Shown piece after piece: positions 1 through 7,934 of a DNA stretch of 64,000 nt. Both the position numbers and the translations under genes were made by a program. Origin of the DNA: Limimaricola pyoseonensis (GTDB lineage: Bacteria; Pseudomonadota; Alphaproteobacteria; Rhodobacterales; Rhodobacteraceae); the NCBI RefSeq assembly GCF_900102015.1, contig NZ_FNAT01000002.1, positions 1-64,000 on the forward strand, given 5' to 3'. How positions within the stretch are numbered: position 1 is the first letter of the stretch; each line of letters begins with the position of its first letter. Under the pieces are notes generated by a model that was not told the DNA's origin, ran no database searches, and was given only the letters and a program-made list of their open reading frames with translations.

Positions 1-28
1 CGGCCACCGAACAGATGTTTCTTCCTCG

Positions 29-146
29 GTCTGGTGGCCATAGCACGAGCGAAACACCCGATCCCATTCCGAACTCGGCCGTTAAGCGCCGTTGCGCTGA
101 TGGTACTGCGTCTCAAGACGTGGGAGAGTAAGTCACCGCCAGACCT
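29..146 (+). rRNA. rrf: 5S ribosomal RNA (end of rrn operon)
   Basis: The segment has the alphaproteobacterial 5S pattern: a terminal helix formed by GGTCTGGTGG near the start and CCGCCAGACC near the end, and internal 5S-like blocks such as CGAACTCGGCCGTTAAGC and GGGAGAGTA. The 16S and 23S genes must lie left of the window. The next gene is the initiator tRNA, which is the usual rrn operon end in Rhodobacterales. Ends are set by the terminal helix and may be off by a few bases. Confidence 0.95.
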
Positions 147-234
147 AGAAAGAAACATCGCCCCTTCTCTCTGATACGATGACAAGGCGCGGCCCTCCAA
201 AACCCCCACAGGGGCCAGAGGCCACGCGACATGG

Positions 235-311
<77 letters not shown>

Positions 312-418
312 ACACCCCCCCAAAGCAGGCACACCCACCCGTACGGCGCGGAACCGGACAGGGTCGAAGCCGTTTCGGAAACGCTCCGCACGACCGATTC
401 AAAGCACTGGTACGACGT

Positions 419-440
419 AGGACCGGCCGCTGCCGGTCCT
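419..440 (+). terminator. hairpin, probable rrn operon terminator
   Basis: AGGACCGG and CCGGTCCT form a perfect 8-bp stem around a 6-nt loop, followed by a T-enriched stretch (TCTTGGTTCTTT) rather than a clean U-run. It sits about 110 nt after the tRNA. The rest of 312-575 shows no gene: the open frames there read through the tRNA and are artefacts. Confidence 0.45.
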
Positions 441-575
441 CGCATCTTGGTTCTTTGGTGTCCTTGAGGGCCGCCTCGCACCGTGATGATGCGGTTGCCT
501 GCAGCTTAGGCAGCCCGGCGGGCCGCCGATTCCGTGAAAACCTCTCGAACGACCCCGACCTTGGCACCCGGCAGA

Positions 576-1229
576 TCACTTCCGCACGATGCGGTAGTTG
601 AAGTCCGCACTGCCCACCACGCCCCACATCCTGAGCCAGAAAGGCATCAGCCCTTCGAGGCCGCGGGCGGCCGAGAGGGGGCCCATGTCGATCGGCTCCG
701 GCCAGCCGAGCTCGGCCAGAAACTCGCGCACCTCGGCCTTGGCGACCTCGTCATCGCCGCAGAGGAAGGCGTCGCTCTGCCCCGGCACCCGGGCCGGGTC
801 GACCATCACCTCGTGGTTCATGGTGTTCAGCGTCTTGACCACGCGCGCGCCGGACAGGCGCGCTTGCAGCGCCTCGCCGGCCGAGGTGGTGTTCGAAAGC
901 TCGGGCACCAGGATCGGCGGCATGCCCTGCGAGAAATCGAGCGGGTTGGTCACGTCGATCACCGTCTTGCCGGCGGCGGCGTCGTTGCCGAGCGCCTCGG
1001 CGAAGGCCTCGATCTGCGCGCCGTTCACCGCGACGATCACCCGATCGGCCCAGGCGGCGGCTTCGGCGAAGCTGCCGTGACCGGCGCGCGCGCCGCGCGC
1101 CTCCGCCCAGGCCACGGCCGTTTCGTTGGCCGCCACGCGGGCGCCCATGCGGACCTCGTGGCCCAGCTCGTGCAGGCGGGTGGCGAGCGTGTGGCCGACC
1201 ATGCCGGTGCCGAGAACTGCGTATTTCAT
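576..1229 (-). CDS. NADP-binding oxidoreductase (F420H2:NADP oxidoreductase-like fold)
   Basis: 217 residues. The N-terminus MKYAVLGTGMVGHTLATRL is a Rossmann dinucleotide-binding motif (GTGMVG at 7-12), and the downstream pattern (AWADRVIVAVNG, VIDVTNPLDF) matches the small NADP-binding proteins related to coenzyme F420-dependent NADP reductase. Rhodobacterales are not known to make F420, so an NADPH-dependent reductase of an unknown partner is more likely. It lies 56 nt downstream of the SDR gene on the same strand and may be cotranscribed with it. The exact substrate cannot be read from sequence. Confidence 0.85.
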   Translation of the reverse strand: MKYAVLGTGMVGHTLATRLHELGHEVRMGARVAANETAVAWAEARGARAGHGSFAEAAAWADRVIVAVNGAQIEAFAEALGNDAAAGKTVIDVTNPLDFSQGMPPILVPELSNTTSAGEALQARLSGARVVKTLNTMNHEVMVDPARVPGQSDAFLCGDDEVAKAEVREFLAELGWPEPIDMGPLSAARGLEGLMPFWLRMWGVVGSADFNYRIVRK

Positions 1230-1285
1230 GGCGTCACTCCTTGTGGGCCGGGGACCGGCCGGACGGTCCGGCCGGTCGGTGATCT

Positions 1286-2170
1286 TCAGGCCGCGTCCGG
1301 GGCCTTGCCCGGCAAAGACAGCATCCCGGCGATGCCGAGGCTGGCATAGATCCCTTCGGTCACTTGTCCGAGATGGTCGTTATATGCCTTGAGCGGCTCG
1401 GCCATGCCGATGCGGTCGACCTCGGTGCGGAAGGGGCGGGTGCCATGGGCCGCACCGATCACCGCGACCACCGCATCCGAGACGAGCTGCGGGTTTTGCT
1501 GCGGGTTCTGGGCAAGGAAGCCCTCGAAGCCCGCGAGCGAGGCCTCGGGCGCGCCGGCCATCTCGCCGTAGCCCGCGTCGCGGTCGCGGCTGGCGGGCTG
1601 CATCAGGTTGGCCATGAAGCCCGTGGGAAAGCCGCCCGGCTCGACCAGCGCCAGCTCGACGCCGAAGGCCGACAGCTCGGCGCGGTAGTTCTCCGACAGC
1701 GCCTCGAGCGCCCATTTCGTCGCGTTGTAGGGCCCGTAGAAGGGCAGGGCGACGCGGCCCAGAAGGCTCGAGACGTTGAGGATCAGCCCCTCGCCGCGCT
1801 CGCGCATCTCGGGCAGCACGGCGCGGATCATCCGCTGCACGCCGAAGAGGTTGATCTCGAACAGGCGGCGGAAATCGTCGGCCGAGAAGTTCTCCTGCAG
1901 CCCATGCGCGCCGACGCCGGCATTGTTGACCAGCGCGTCGATCCGGCCGAGCCGCGCGCGCGCCGCGGCCACGCCCGCCTCGACCGAGGCGTCGTTGGTC
2001 ACGTCGATCTCGACGATCTCGGCGCCGAGCGCGCGCAGCTTCGCGGCGGTCTCGGCGTTGCGGCCCGAGACGTCGCGCATCGAGCCCGCGACCCGGTGGC
2101 CCGCCTTCAGGAGGTCGGCGGTGATGAGCTGGCCGAAGCCGCTGCCGGCGCCCGTGATGAGGATGTTCAT
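1286..2170 (-). CDS. SDR family oxidoreductase
   Basis: 294-residue classical short-chain dehydrogenase. Cofactor motif TGAGSGFG at 6-13, NNAG at 82-85, catalytic Ser134 or Ser135, Tyr148 and Lys152 (YNATK). The C-terminal third (PGGFPTGFMANL) resembles retinol-dehydrogenase-like and uncharacterised SDRs. It is divergent from the LysR gene that starts 86 bp away, so that regulator is a likely controller. The substrate is unknown. Start ATG is followed at once by the Rossmann strand MNILITGAGSG, which supports it. Confidence 0.9.
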   Translation of the reverse strand: MNILITGAGSGFGQLITADLLKAGHRVAGSMRDVSGRNAETAAKLRALGAEIVEIDVTNDASVEAGVAAARARLGRIDALVNNAGVGAHGLQENFSADDFRRLFEINLFGVQRMIRAVLPEMRERGEGLILNVSSLLGRVALPFYGPYNATKWALEALSENYRAELSAFGVELALVEPGGFPTGFMANLMQPASRDRDAGYGEMAGAPEASLAGFEGFLAQNPQQNPQLVSDAVVAVIGAAHGTRPFRTEVDRIGMAEPLKAYNDHLGQVTEGIYASLGIAGMLSLPGKAPDAA

Positions 2171-2256
2171 GTCGATCTCCGATCTGCTCTGGCGCCCTTC
2201 GGCGCGGTGACGGGTCGGAGATACGGACGCTTCACACTTCGCAACAGACGGATAAG

Positions 2257-3177
2257 ATGGAACCCATGGTTCTGGGTATTAGAACGATAGGCCTGCCGGC
2301 CCTGGTCAGCTTCCGCACCGTGGCGCGGCTCGGCGGGATCAGCGCCGCCGCGGCGCAGCTCGGTATCGCCAAGTCCGGCGTCAGCCGCCACGTGGCGCAG
2401 CTCGAGGATCATCTCGGCGTGCGGCTGCTCGAGCGCGGCGCGCGCTCGGTGCGGCTGACGCCGGTGGGGCGGCGGCTCGACGACCGCATCCGCTCGATCC
2501 TGGCCGAGATCGACGTGCTGGGCGACATCGTGGCGGAGGAGCGCGCCGGCGTGACCGGACAGGTCACCATCGCCGCGACGCCGGAATTCGGCGCGCTGGT
2601 CGCGGCCCGCCTCTTTCCCGAGCTGCGCCGCCGTCATCCGGAGCTGAGCCTCGTGATGCGGGCGGATTACGCCTTCGAGGACATGCAGGACCCCGGCACC
2701 GATCTCGCGATCCGGGTCGGCCGCGTGCATGACGAGCGGCTGGTGGCCAAGCCGATGGGCGGGTTCTGCCGCTGGCTCGTCGCCGCGCCTGAGCTGGCCG
2801 AAGCCGCGCCGCTGCGGCGGCCCGCCGATCTCGCGACGCGGCCCTGCCTCACCTTCCGCGGCGACCGGCCCGGCGCGACATGGCGCTTCGAGAGAGGCCC
2901 CGAGAAGGTCGCGGTGGACGTCACCGGCCCGATCGCGGTGCGCAATTTCGGCGTGCTGCTGGAGCTGGCCCGCGCCGGGCAGGGCTTCGGCTTCCTGCCC
3001 GCCTTCATGCTGGCCGAGCCGCTGGCACGCGGCGAACTGGTGCGCTGCCTGCCCGGCTGGACCTCGCCCGAGGCACCGGTCTACCTCACCTTCCGTCCCG
3101 GCTCGCGCAACATCGCGCGGGTCGCGGCCGTGCTGGAGCTGGCCGAGGCGGTTCTGCCGGGCCTGTCAGCCGCCTGA
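2257..3177 (+). CDS. LysR family transcriptional regulator
   Basis: 306 residues. Winged helix-turn-helix at about 15-75 (SAAAAQLGIAKSGVSRHVAQL), then a periplasmic-binding-like effector domain to the end. Two in-frame ATGs (2257 and 2266) are possible and neither has a strong ribosome site; the 13-bp inverted repeat GAACC-CAT-GGTTC overlaps the proposed start, which could mean that the true start is later and the repeat is an operator. Divergent from the SDR at 1286-2170. Its stop overlaps the 3' end of the convergent second LysR gene by 12 bp. Confidence 0.93.
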   Translation: MEPMVLGIRTIGLPALVSFRTVARLGGISAAAAQLGIAKSGVSRHVAQLEDHLGVRLLERGARSVRLTPVGRRLDDRIRSILAEIDVLGDIVAEERAGVTGQVTIAATPEFGALVAARLFPELRRRHPELSLVMRADYAFEDMQDPGTDLAIRVGRVHDERLVAKPMGGFCRWLVAAPELAEAAPLRRPADLATRPCLTFRGDRPGATWRFERGPEKVAVDVTGPIAVRNFGVLLELARAGQGFGFLPAFMLAEPLARGELVRCLPGWTSPEAPVYLTFRPGSRNIARVAAVLELAEAVLPGLSAA

Positions 3178-4074
3178 GGTGAAGCCCGCCACGATCTCGC
3201 CGATCAGCCCGCGCAGCCACCGGTGGCCCGCGTCGCGGCGCAGGCGCGGGTGCCAGGCGACCTGGCTGGGAAAGGTGCCGAGCTCGACCGGCACGGGCAG
3301 GTCGTGCAGCCCGAAGGGTGCGGCCGTCATCGCCGCGACCCGCGTGGGCACCGTGGCGATGCCGCCGAGCCGCGCCACCGCCGGCGGCGCCGACAGGAAA
3401 TGCGACACCACCACCGCCGTGTTGCGGCGCAGCCCCGTGTCCTCCATCCGCTTGTGCAGCCCGGAGTGCCACTTGCCGGGCGGCGCGACCACCACATGCG
3501 GCAGCCGCTCGAACAGCGCGCGGTCGAGCGATGCGCCCTCCGGCAGCGCCTGCGGCGCGACGAGGCAGCGGAAGCCGTCCTCGAAGAGCTGCGAGACCAC
3601 GAGGTCGTCCGTCCGGTTGTGGAAGCGGCCGATCGCCAGGTCGAAGGCCCGGCCGGCAAGGCTGCGCGAGTCGAGGTCGGGGCCCAGCGGCGCGATCTCC
3701 AGCGCCGCCCTCGGCGCCCGCTCGGCCAGGGCGGCGGCCAGCTCGGGCAGCAGCGCCACCTCGACATAGGGTCCCAGCAGCAGCCGGAAGCGGCGGGTGG
3801 TGCGGGCGGGGTCGAAGGGCTCGGCCGCGCGGAAGGCCTGCTCCAGCCGCTCCAGCCCGGCGGCGATGTCGGGCGCGATCTCCAGCGCCCTCTCGGTCGG
3901 CTCGACCCCGTAGCGGGCGCGCAGGAACAGCTCGTCGCCCAGCGCCTCGCGCAGCCGCGACAGCGCCGCGCTGACGGTGCTCTGCGACTGGCCGAGCCGC
4001 TCGGCGGCGGCGGTGACGTTGCGCTCCTCCATGACCGCATGGAACACGCGCAGAAGCGAGAGATCGGGTGTCAT
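3166..4074 (-). CDS. LysR family transcriptional regulator
   Basis: 302 residues from ATG at 4074, chosen because MTPDLSLLRVFHAVMEERN is the normal LysR beginning; the frame stays open to 4221 but that extension has no LysR similarity. Helix-turn-helix at about 18-60 (AAAERLGQSQSTVSAALSRL), followed by a substrate-binding domain. Divergent from the DJ-1/PfpI gene at 4215 across a 140-bp, relatively AT-rich spacer, so that gene and the SDR after it are the likely targets. Confidence 0.93.
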   Translation of the reverse strand: MTPDLSLLRVFHAVMEERNVTAAAERLGQSQSTVSAALSRLREALGDELFLRARYGVEPTERALEIAPDIAAGLERLEQAFRAAEPFDPARTTRRFRLLLGPYVEVALLPELAAALAERAPRAALEIAPLGPDLDSRSLAGRAFDLAIGRFHNRTDDLVVSQLFEDGFRCLVAPQALPEGASLDRALFERLPHVVVAPPGKWHSGLHKRMEDTGLRRNTAVVVSHFLSAPPAVARLGGIATVPTRVAAMTAAPFGLHDLPVPVELGTFPSQVAWHPRLRRDAGHRWLRGLIGEIVAGFTSGG

Positions 4075-4214
4075 GTCTCCGGAATATCGATTTCTGATCT
4101 TGCCTGCATCAATTTCTCGATGGCGTGCCACGGCCCTATCTGGGGTCTCGAGGGGCGGCGCGGCCCGTGACGGGACCGCGCGCCGCACCACGGAGCAACA
4201 AGGAGACAGGACCC

Positions 4215-4898
4215 ATGGCACGCATTCTCATTCTTTCGACCGCCTCCGACGTTCTCGGCGAGACCGGCAAGCCCACCGGCGTCTGGTACGAGGAACTGGC
4301 GACGCCCTACTACGCCTTCCGCGACGCCGGCCACGAGGTGACGCTGGCCACGCTCGGCGGCCGCGCGGTGCCGATCGACCCGAACTCCGACGCCACCGGC
4401 GAAGACGCCCCGACCTCGGTCGCCCGCTTCCGCGACGACGCCGCCGCGACGGCGCTGCTGGCCGCCCCGGCCCGGCTCGAGGACGAGGACATCGCCGGGT
4501 ACGACGCGCTCTACATCCCCGGCGGCCACGGCGCGATGTACGACCTGGCCGAGAGCGATCTCGTGGCCGCGGTGATCGGCAAGGCCTGGGACCAGGGCAA
4601 GGTCGTCGCCTCGGTCTGCCACGGCCCCGCGGCGTTCAGGAAGGCGGTCGACGCCAATGGCGACCCGATCGTCAAGGGCCGCAAGGTCTCGGCCTTCACC
4701 GACAGCGAGGAGCGGGCGGTGGGCCTCGCCGACGCCATGCCGTTCCTGCTGGAAACGACGTTGCGCGAGCTGGGCGCCGCGTTCGAGGGCGTCGCGGACT
4801 GGCAGCCGCACTCGGTCGCCGATGGCCGCCTCGTGACCGGCCAGAACCCGGCCTCCTCGGACGGCGCGGCCGAAAAGGTGCTGGCGCTGCTCAAGTGA
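4215..4898 (+). CDS. type 1 glutamine amidotransferase domain protein, DJ-1/PfpI family (Hsp31-like)
   Basis: 227 residues. DJ-1/PfpI fold with nucleophile Cys135 followed by His136 in SVCHGPAAF, oxyanion region GGHGAMYD near 103-110 and acidic residues Glu26/27. The family includes chaperone-deglycases and glyoxalase-III-type enzymes acting on reactive carbonyls. Start ATG 4215 follows AGGAGACAGGACCC. An SDR gene follows 65 bp later on the same strand and a LysR gene is divergent, which suggests a carbonyl or oxidative stress unit. Which activity it has cannot be decided here. Confidence 0.9.
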   Translation: MARILILSTASDVLGETGKPTGVWYEELATPYYAFRDAGHEVTLATLGGRAVPIDPNSDATGEDAPTSVARFRDDAAATALLAAPARLEDEDIAGYDALYIPGGHGAMYDLAESDLVAAVIGKAWDQGKVVASVCHGPAAFRKAVDANGDPIVKGRKVSAFTDSEERAVGLADAMPFLLETTLRELGAAFEGVADWQPHSVADGRLVTGQNPASSDGAAEKVLALLK

Positions 4899-4963
4899 GC
4901 CCCGTGGCGCCGCCCCGAGAGGGCGGCGCCATTTGCCGTTCCACGACACAGGAAGGAGATGAC

Positions 4964-5665
4964 ATGTCCAAGGTCATCCTGATCACCGGCGCCTCTTCGG
5001 GCATCGGCGAGATCTGCGCCCGCCACGCCGTCGCCGCCGGCCACAAGGTGGCGCTCGCCGCCCGTTCGGCCGACAGGCTCGACGCGCTGGTCGAGGAGTT
5101 CGGGGCCGAGAACGCCATCGCGCTGCCCACCGACGTCACCGACCCGGCGGCGCAGGAGCGCATGGTTGCGCGCGCCGTCGATCATTTCGGCCGGCTCGAC
5201 GTGGTGGTGCCCAATGCCGGGCTCGGGGCCTCGGCGCGGGGCACCGAGGCCGGCTCGGTCGAGAGCTTCCGCGAGATGATCGAGGTGAACTGCCTCGCCG
5301 TGACCTACACCGCGAAATACGCGCTGCCGCATCTGCGCGCGTCGAAGGGGCACATGGTGCTGATCGGCTCGCTGGCCGCGCAGGGCACCGTCTGGGGCTC
5401 GGTCTACTCGGCCACCAAGTGGTTCATCCGCGGCTATGCCGACAATCTCGGCGCCGAGCTGGGCGATGCCGGCGGCCGGGTCACATGCCTGCATCCGGGC
5501 ATGACCGACACGCCGTTCTTCGACGAGGAAAAGCCCGACGCGCTGCGCCCCGAGGACATCGCGCGCGCCTTCATGTTCGCGATCGAGCAGCCCGAGCACG
5601 TGCTGCTGCCGCATCTGCCGGTCTACCCGAAGCCGAAGAAGCCCTATTACGACCCGCATCACTGA
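4964..5665 (+). CDS. SDR family oxidoreductase
   Basis: 233 residues from ATG 4964 behind GGAAGGAG. TGASSGIG at 8-15 binds NAD(P), NAG near 87, active site Ser plus YSATK. C-terminal SDR region HPGMTDTPFF. It resembles the YdfG/serine-3-dehydrogenase-like group of small SDRs. It lies 65 bp after the DJ-1-like gene and probably shares its transcript. Substrate not readable. Confidence 0.9.
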   Translation: MSKVILITGASSGIGEICARHAVAAGHKVALAARSADRLDALVEEFGAENAIALPTDVTDPAAQERMVARAVDHFGRLDVVVPNAGLGASARGTEAGSVESFREMIEVNCLAVTYTAKYALPHLRASKGHMVLIGSLAAQGTVWGSVYSATKWFIRGYADNLGAELGDAGGRVTCLHPGMTDTPFFDEEKPDALRPEDIARAFMFAIEQPEHVLLPHLPVYPKPKKPYYDPHH

Positions 5666-5724
5666 CGGGGCTGGCGCGGGCCGGTCTGCGGCCCGCGCCG
5701 TCGTCCTGCGCGCGTCGGCGCGCC

Positions 5725-6681
5725 TCAGGCGTCGGACATCTCGGGGGAGCGGGCCGCCTGCGGCGCCTTCGGCGCGCAGATCGGCGCGTAGTCCTCGGGT
5801 TCGCGGTGCAGCGCGAAGTTGAAGATGTTCTCGCGGATCTCCTTGCAGCGATCGAGATCCACCTCCGCCAGCGCCAGCTCGTCGCCGAAGCCCTGCGTCT
5901 GGGCCACGATCTCGCCGGTGGGCGCGATGATGCAGGTGCCGCCGATCAGGTCGCAGCCCTCCTCGTGCCCGGCCTTGGCCACCGCCACCACCCAGCAGCC
6001 GTTCGCATAGGCGCCGGCCTGCATGCACAGGTGATTGTGGAAGTTCTGCAGGTGGTCGTGCTCGGGCGCGAGCGGGTAGTGCAGCGGCGTGTTGTAGCCC
6101 AGCATGACCATCTCGGCGCCGCGCAGGCCCAGCACGCGGAAGGTCTCCGGCCAGCGGCGGTCGTTGCACAGGCACATGCCCATCGTGCCGCCGAAGGCCT
6201 CGTGCACCGGAAAGCCGAGATCGCCGTGCTCGAAATAGCGCTTCTCGAGATGCTGGAACGGCCGCCACGGCTCGTGCTCGAAATGGCCCGGCAGGTGGAT
6301 CTTGCGGTACTTGCCGACGATCTCGCCGCTGCTGTCCACCAGGATCGAGGTGTTGAACCGCCGCTTGCGGCCGTTCTCCTGCACCAGCTCGGCATAGCCG
6401 AGATAGAAGCCCAGGCCGAGCTCGACCGCCGCGTCGAACAGCGGCCGCGTCTCGTCGCTCGGCATGGCGGTCTCGTAGAAGCGGTCGAGCTCGGCCTCGT
6501 CCTCGAGATACCAGCGCGGGAAGAAGGTGGTCAGCGCCAGCTCGGGGAAGACGACGACCTCGGCGCCGCGGCTTTTGGCCTTGCGCATCAGCGCGACCAT
6601 CCGCGCCACGGTCGAGGCGCGCGACTCGTCGCGGGCGATCGGGCCGAGCTGGGCGGCGGCTACAACATATTGTCTGTTCAT
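5725..6681 (-). CDS. N-carbamoyl-D-amino acid hydrolase (D-carbamoylase, nitrilase superfamily)
   Basis: 318 residues, closely following the pattern of the Agrobacterium D-carbamoylase: FPELALTTFFPRW, KYRKIHLPGH, NDRRWPE and QHLEKRYFE are all present. The catalytic triad falls at Glu47, Lys127 and Cys172, the same numbering as the studied enzyme. It hydrolyses the carbamoyl group of N-carbamoyl D-amino acids to amino acid, CO2 and NH3. It is the last gene of the TRAP/diaminopropionate operon, and its ATG overlaps the stop of the preceding gene as ATGA. The ligand range could be narrower than in known enzymes, given its partner genes. Confidence 0.92.
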   Translation of the reverse strand: MNRQYVVAAAQLGPIARDESRASTVARMVALMRKAKSRGAEVVVFPELALTTFFPRWYLEDEAELDRFYETAMPSDETRPLFDAAVELGLGFYLGYAELVQENGRKRRFNTSILVDSSGEIVGKYRKIHLPGHFEHEPWRPFQHLEKRYFEHGDLGFPVHEAFGGTMGMCLCNDRRWPETFRVLGLRGAEMVMLGYNTPLHYPLAPEHDHLQNFHNHLCMQAGAYANGCWVVAVAKAGHEEGCDLIGGTCIIAPTGEIVAQTQGFGDELALAEVDLDRCKEIRENIFNFALHREPEDYAPICAPKAPQAARSPEMSDA

Positions 6682-7934
6682 TGGTCCTGCTCCGCAAGGA
6701 TGTCCGCTCCGGCGCGGGCCAGGGCCACGCGGAACAGCACGTCGACGCCGGCCCGGATCTCCTCGGGCGCCGTGTACTCGTTGATGTTGTGGCTGAGGCC
6801 GTTCTTCGAGGGGACGAAGACCATCGCCGTCGGGCAGTTCGGGGCGAACATCTGCGCGTCGTGCCCGGCCCCGGAGGGCATGCGCCGCACGCCGTGGCCC
6901 AGCTCCGCCGCGGCGGTCTCGATCGCGGCCACCAGCCCCTCGTCGAACTCGACCGGGTCGAACCGGGCCAGGCTGCGAAGCTCGACCGTGCAGCCTTCCT
7001 CGGCCGCGGCCTTGCGCGCCGCGCTGCGCAGCCGCGTCTCGGCCTCGATCAGCCGGACGTTGTCGGTGTTGCGCAGATCGACGGTCAGCACCGCCTTCTG
7101 GGGCACGACGTTGACCAGGTCCGGCTCGAGCCGGAACGAGCCCACCGTCGCCACCTGGGGCGGGCCGAACGCATCGGCGATCGTGCGCGCCTCGAGCGCG
7201 ATCCGGGCCGCGACCACGCCGGCATCGTGGCGCATCGCCATCGGCGTCGTGCCGGCATGGTTGGAGACGCCCGTCACCGTGAACTCGGTCCAGGAGATGC
7301 CCTGCACGCCGGTCACCGCGCCGATGGCGATGCCCTCGCGCTCGAGTACGGGGCCCTGTTCGACATGCAGCTCGAGGAAGCTGTCGGGCTTCAGGGCGAG
7401 GGGGGGCGCGTCGCCGGCATAGCCGATGCGCCGCAGCTCGTCGCCGACGCGCTGCCCGTCGATGCCCACGGTCGCGAGCGTCTGCGCCAGGTCGAGCGCG
7501 CCCTGGGCCACGCCGGAGCCCATCATGTCCGGCGCGAAGCGGGCGCCTTCCTCGTTGGTGAAGAAGCCGACCGCGACAGGGCGGCGCGTCTCGATCCCGG
7601 CGTCGTTCAGGGTCTCTACGATCTCGAGCCCGGCCAGGACGCCGAGATTGCCGTCATAGAGCCCGCCCGTGGCGACGGTGTCGATATGCGAGCCGATCAC
7701 GACGGGGGCGGTGTCCTCGCGGCCGCGCCGCACGCCCCAGACATTGCCGATGCAGTCGGTCGTGATCTCGAGGCCGAGCGCGCGCATCCAGCCGCAGACC
7801 AGATCCCGGCCGGCCTTGTCCTCGTCGCTCAGCGCGAGCCGCTTGACGCCGCCGCCGGGCAGGGCGCCGACGTCGCCCAGGGCGCGCAGCCGGCCCATCA
7901 GGCGGTCGAGGTCGATGCAGGGTCCGGTGGCCAT
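6678..7934 (-). CDS. M20-family Zn-dependent amidohydrolase (N-carbamoyl-L-amino acid hydrolase / allantoate amidohydrolase type)
   Basis: 418 residues from ATG 7934; a GTG one codon upstream (7937) is equally coupled to the previous stop. Metal ligands typical of the hydantoinase/carbamoylase branch are visible: SHIDTV (His), YDGNLGV (Asp), TNEEGARF (Glu pair), LELHVEQGP (His) and GLSHNINE (His). The dimerisation insert and GAGHDAQMFA also fit. Members remove carbamoyl groups from N-carbamoyl-L-amino acids, beta-ureidopropionate or allantoate. Placed between dpaL and D-carbamoylase with overlaps at both ends, so it is translated together with them. Confidence 0.88.
   Translation of the reverse strand: MATGPCIDLDRLMGRLRALGDVGALPGGGVKRLALSDEDKAGRDLVCGWMRALGLEITTDCIGNVWGVRRGREDTAPVVIGSHIDTVATGGLYDGNLGVLAGLEIVETLNDAGIETRRPVAVGFFTNEEGARFAPDMMGSGVAQGALDLAQTLATVGIDGQRVGDELRRIGYAGDAPPLALKPDSFLELHVEQGPVLEREGIAIGAVTGVQGISWTEFTVTGVSNHAGTTPMAMRHDAGVVAARIALEARTIADAFGPPQVATVGSFRLEPDLVNVVPQKAVLTVDLRNTDNVRLIEAETRLRSAARKAAAEEGCTVELRSLARFDPVEFDEGLVAAIETAAAELGHGVRRMPSGAGHDAQMFAPNCPTAMVFVPSKNGLSHNINEYTAPEEIRAGVDVLFRVALARAGADILAEQDQ

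Noticed and set aside
576-1229. Coenzyme F420-dependent enzyme
   Set aside because: Only the general NADP-binding fold is shared; F420 is not expected in this group.
1364-2290. Long plus-strand frame opposite the SDR
   Set aside because: Arg/Ala/Gly/His-rich low-complexity product of GC-rich antisense; the SDR on the other strand has full motifs.
4511-6697. Very long minus-strand frame (728 codons) across several genes
   Set aside because: It runs antisense or out of frame to the DJ-1, SDR and D-carbamoylase genes, each with catalytic motifs.
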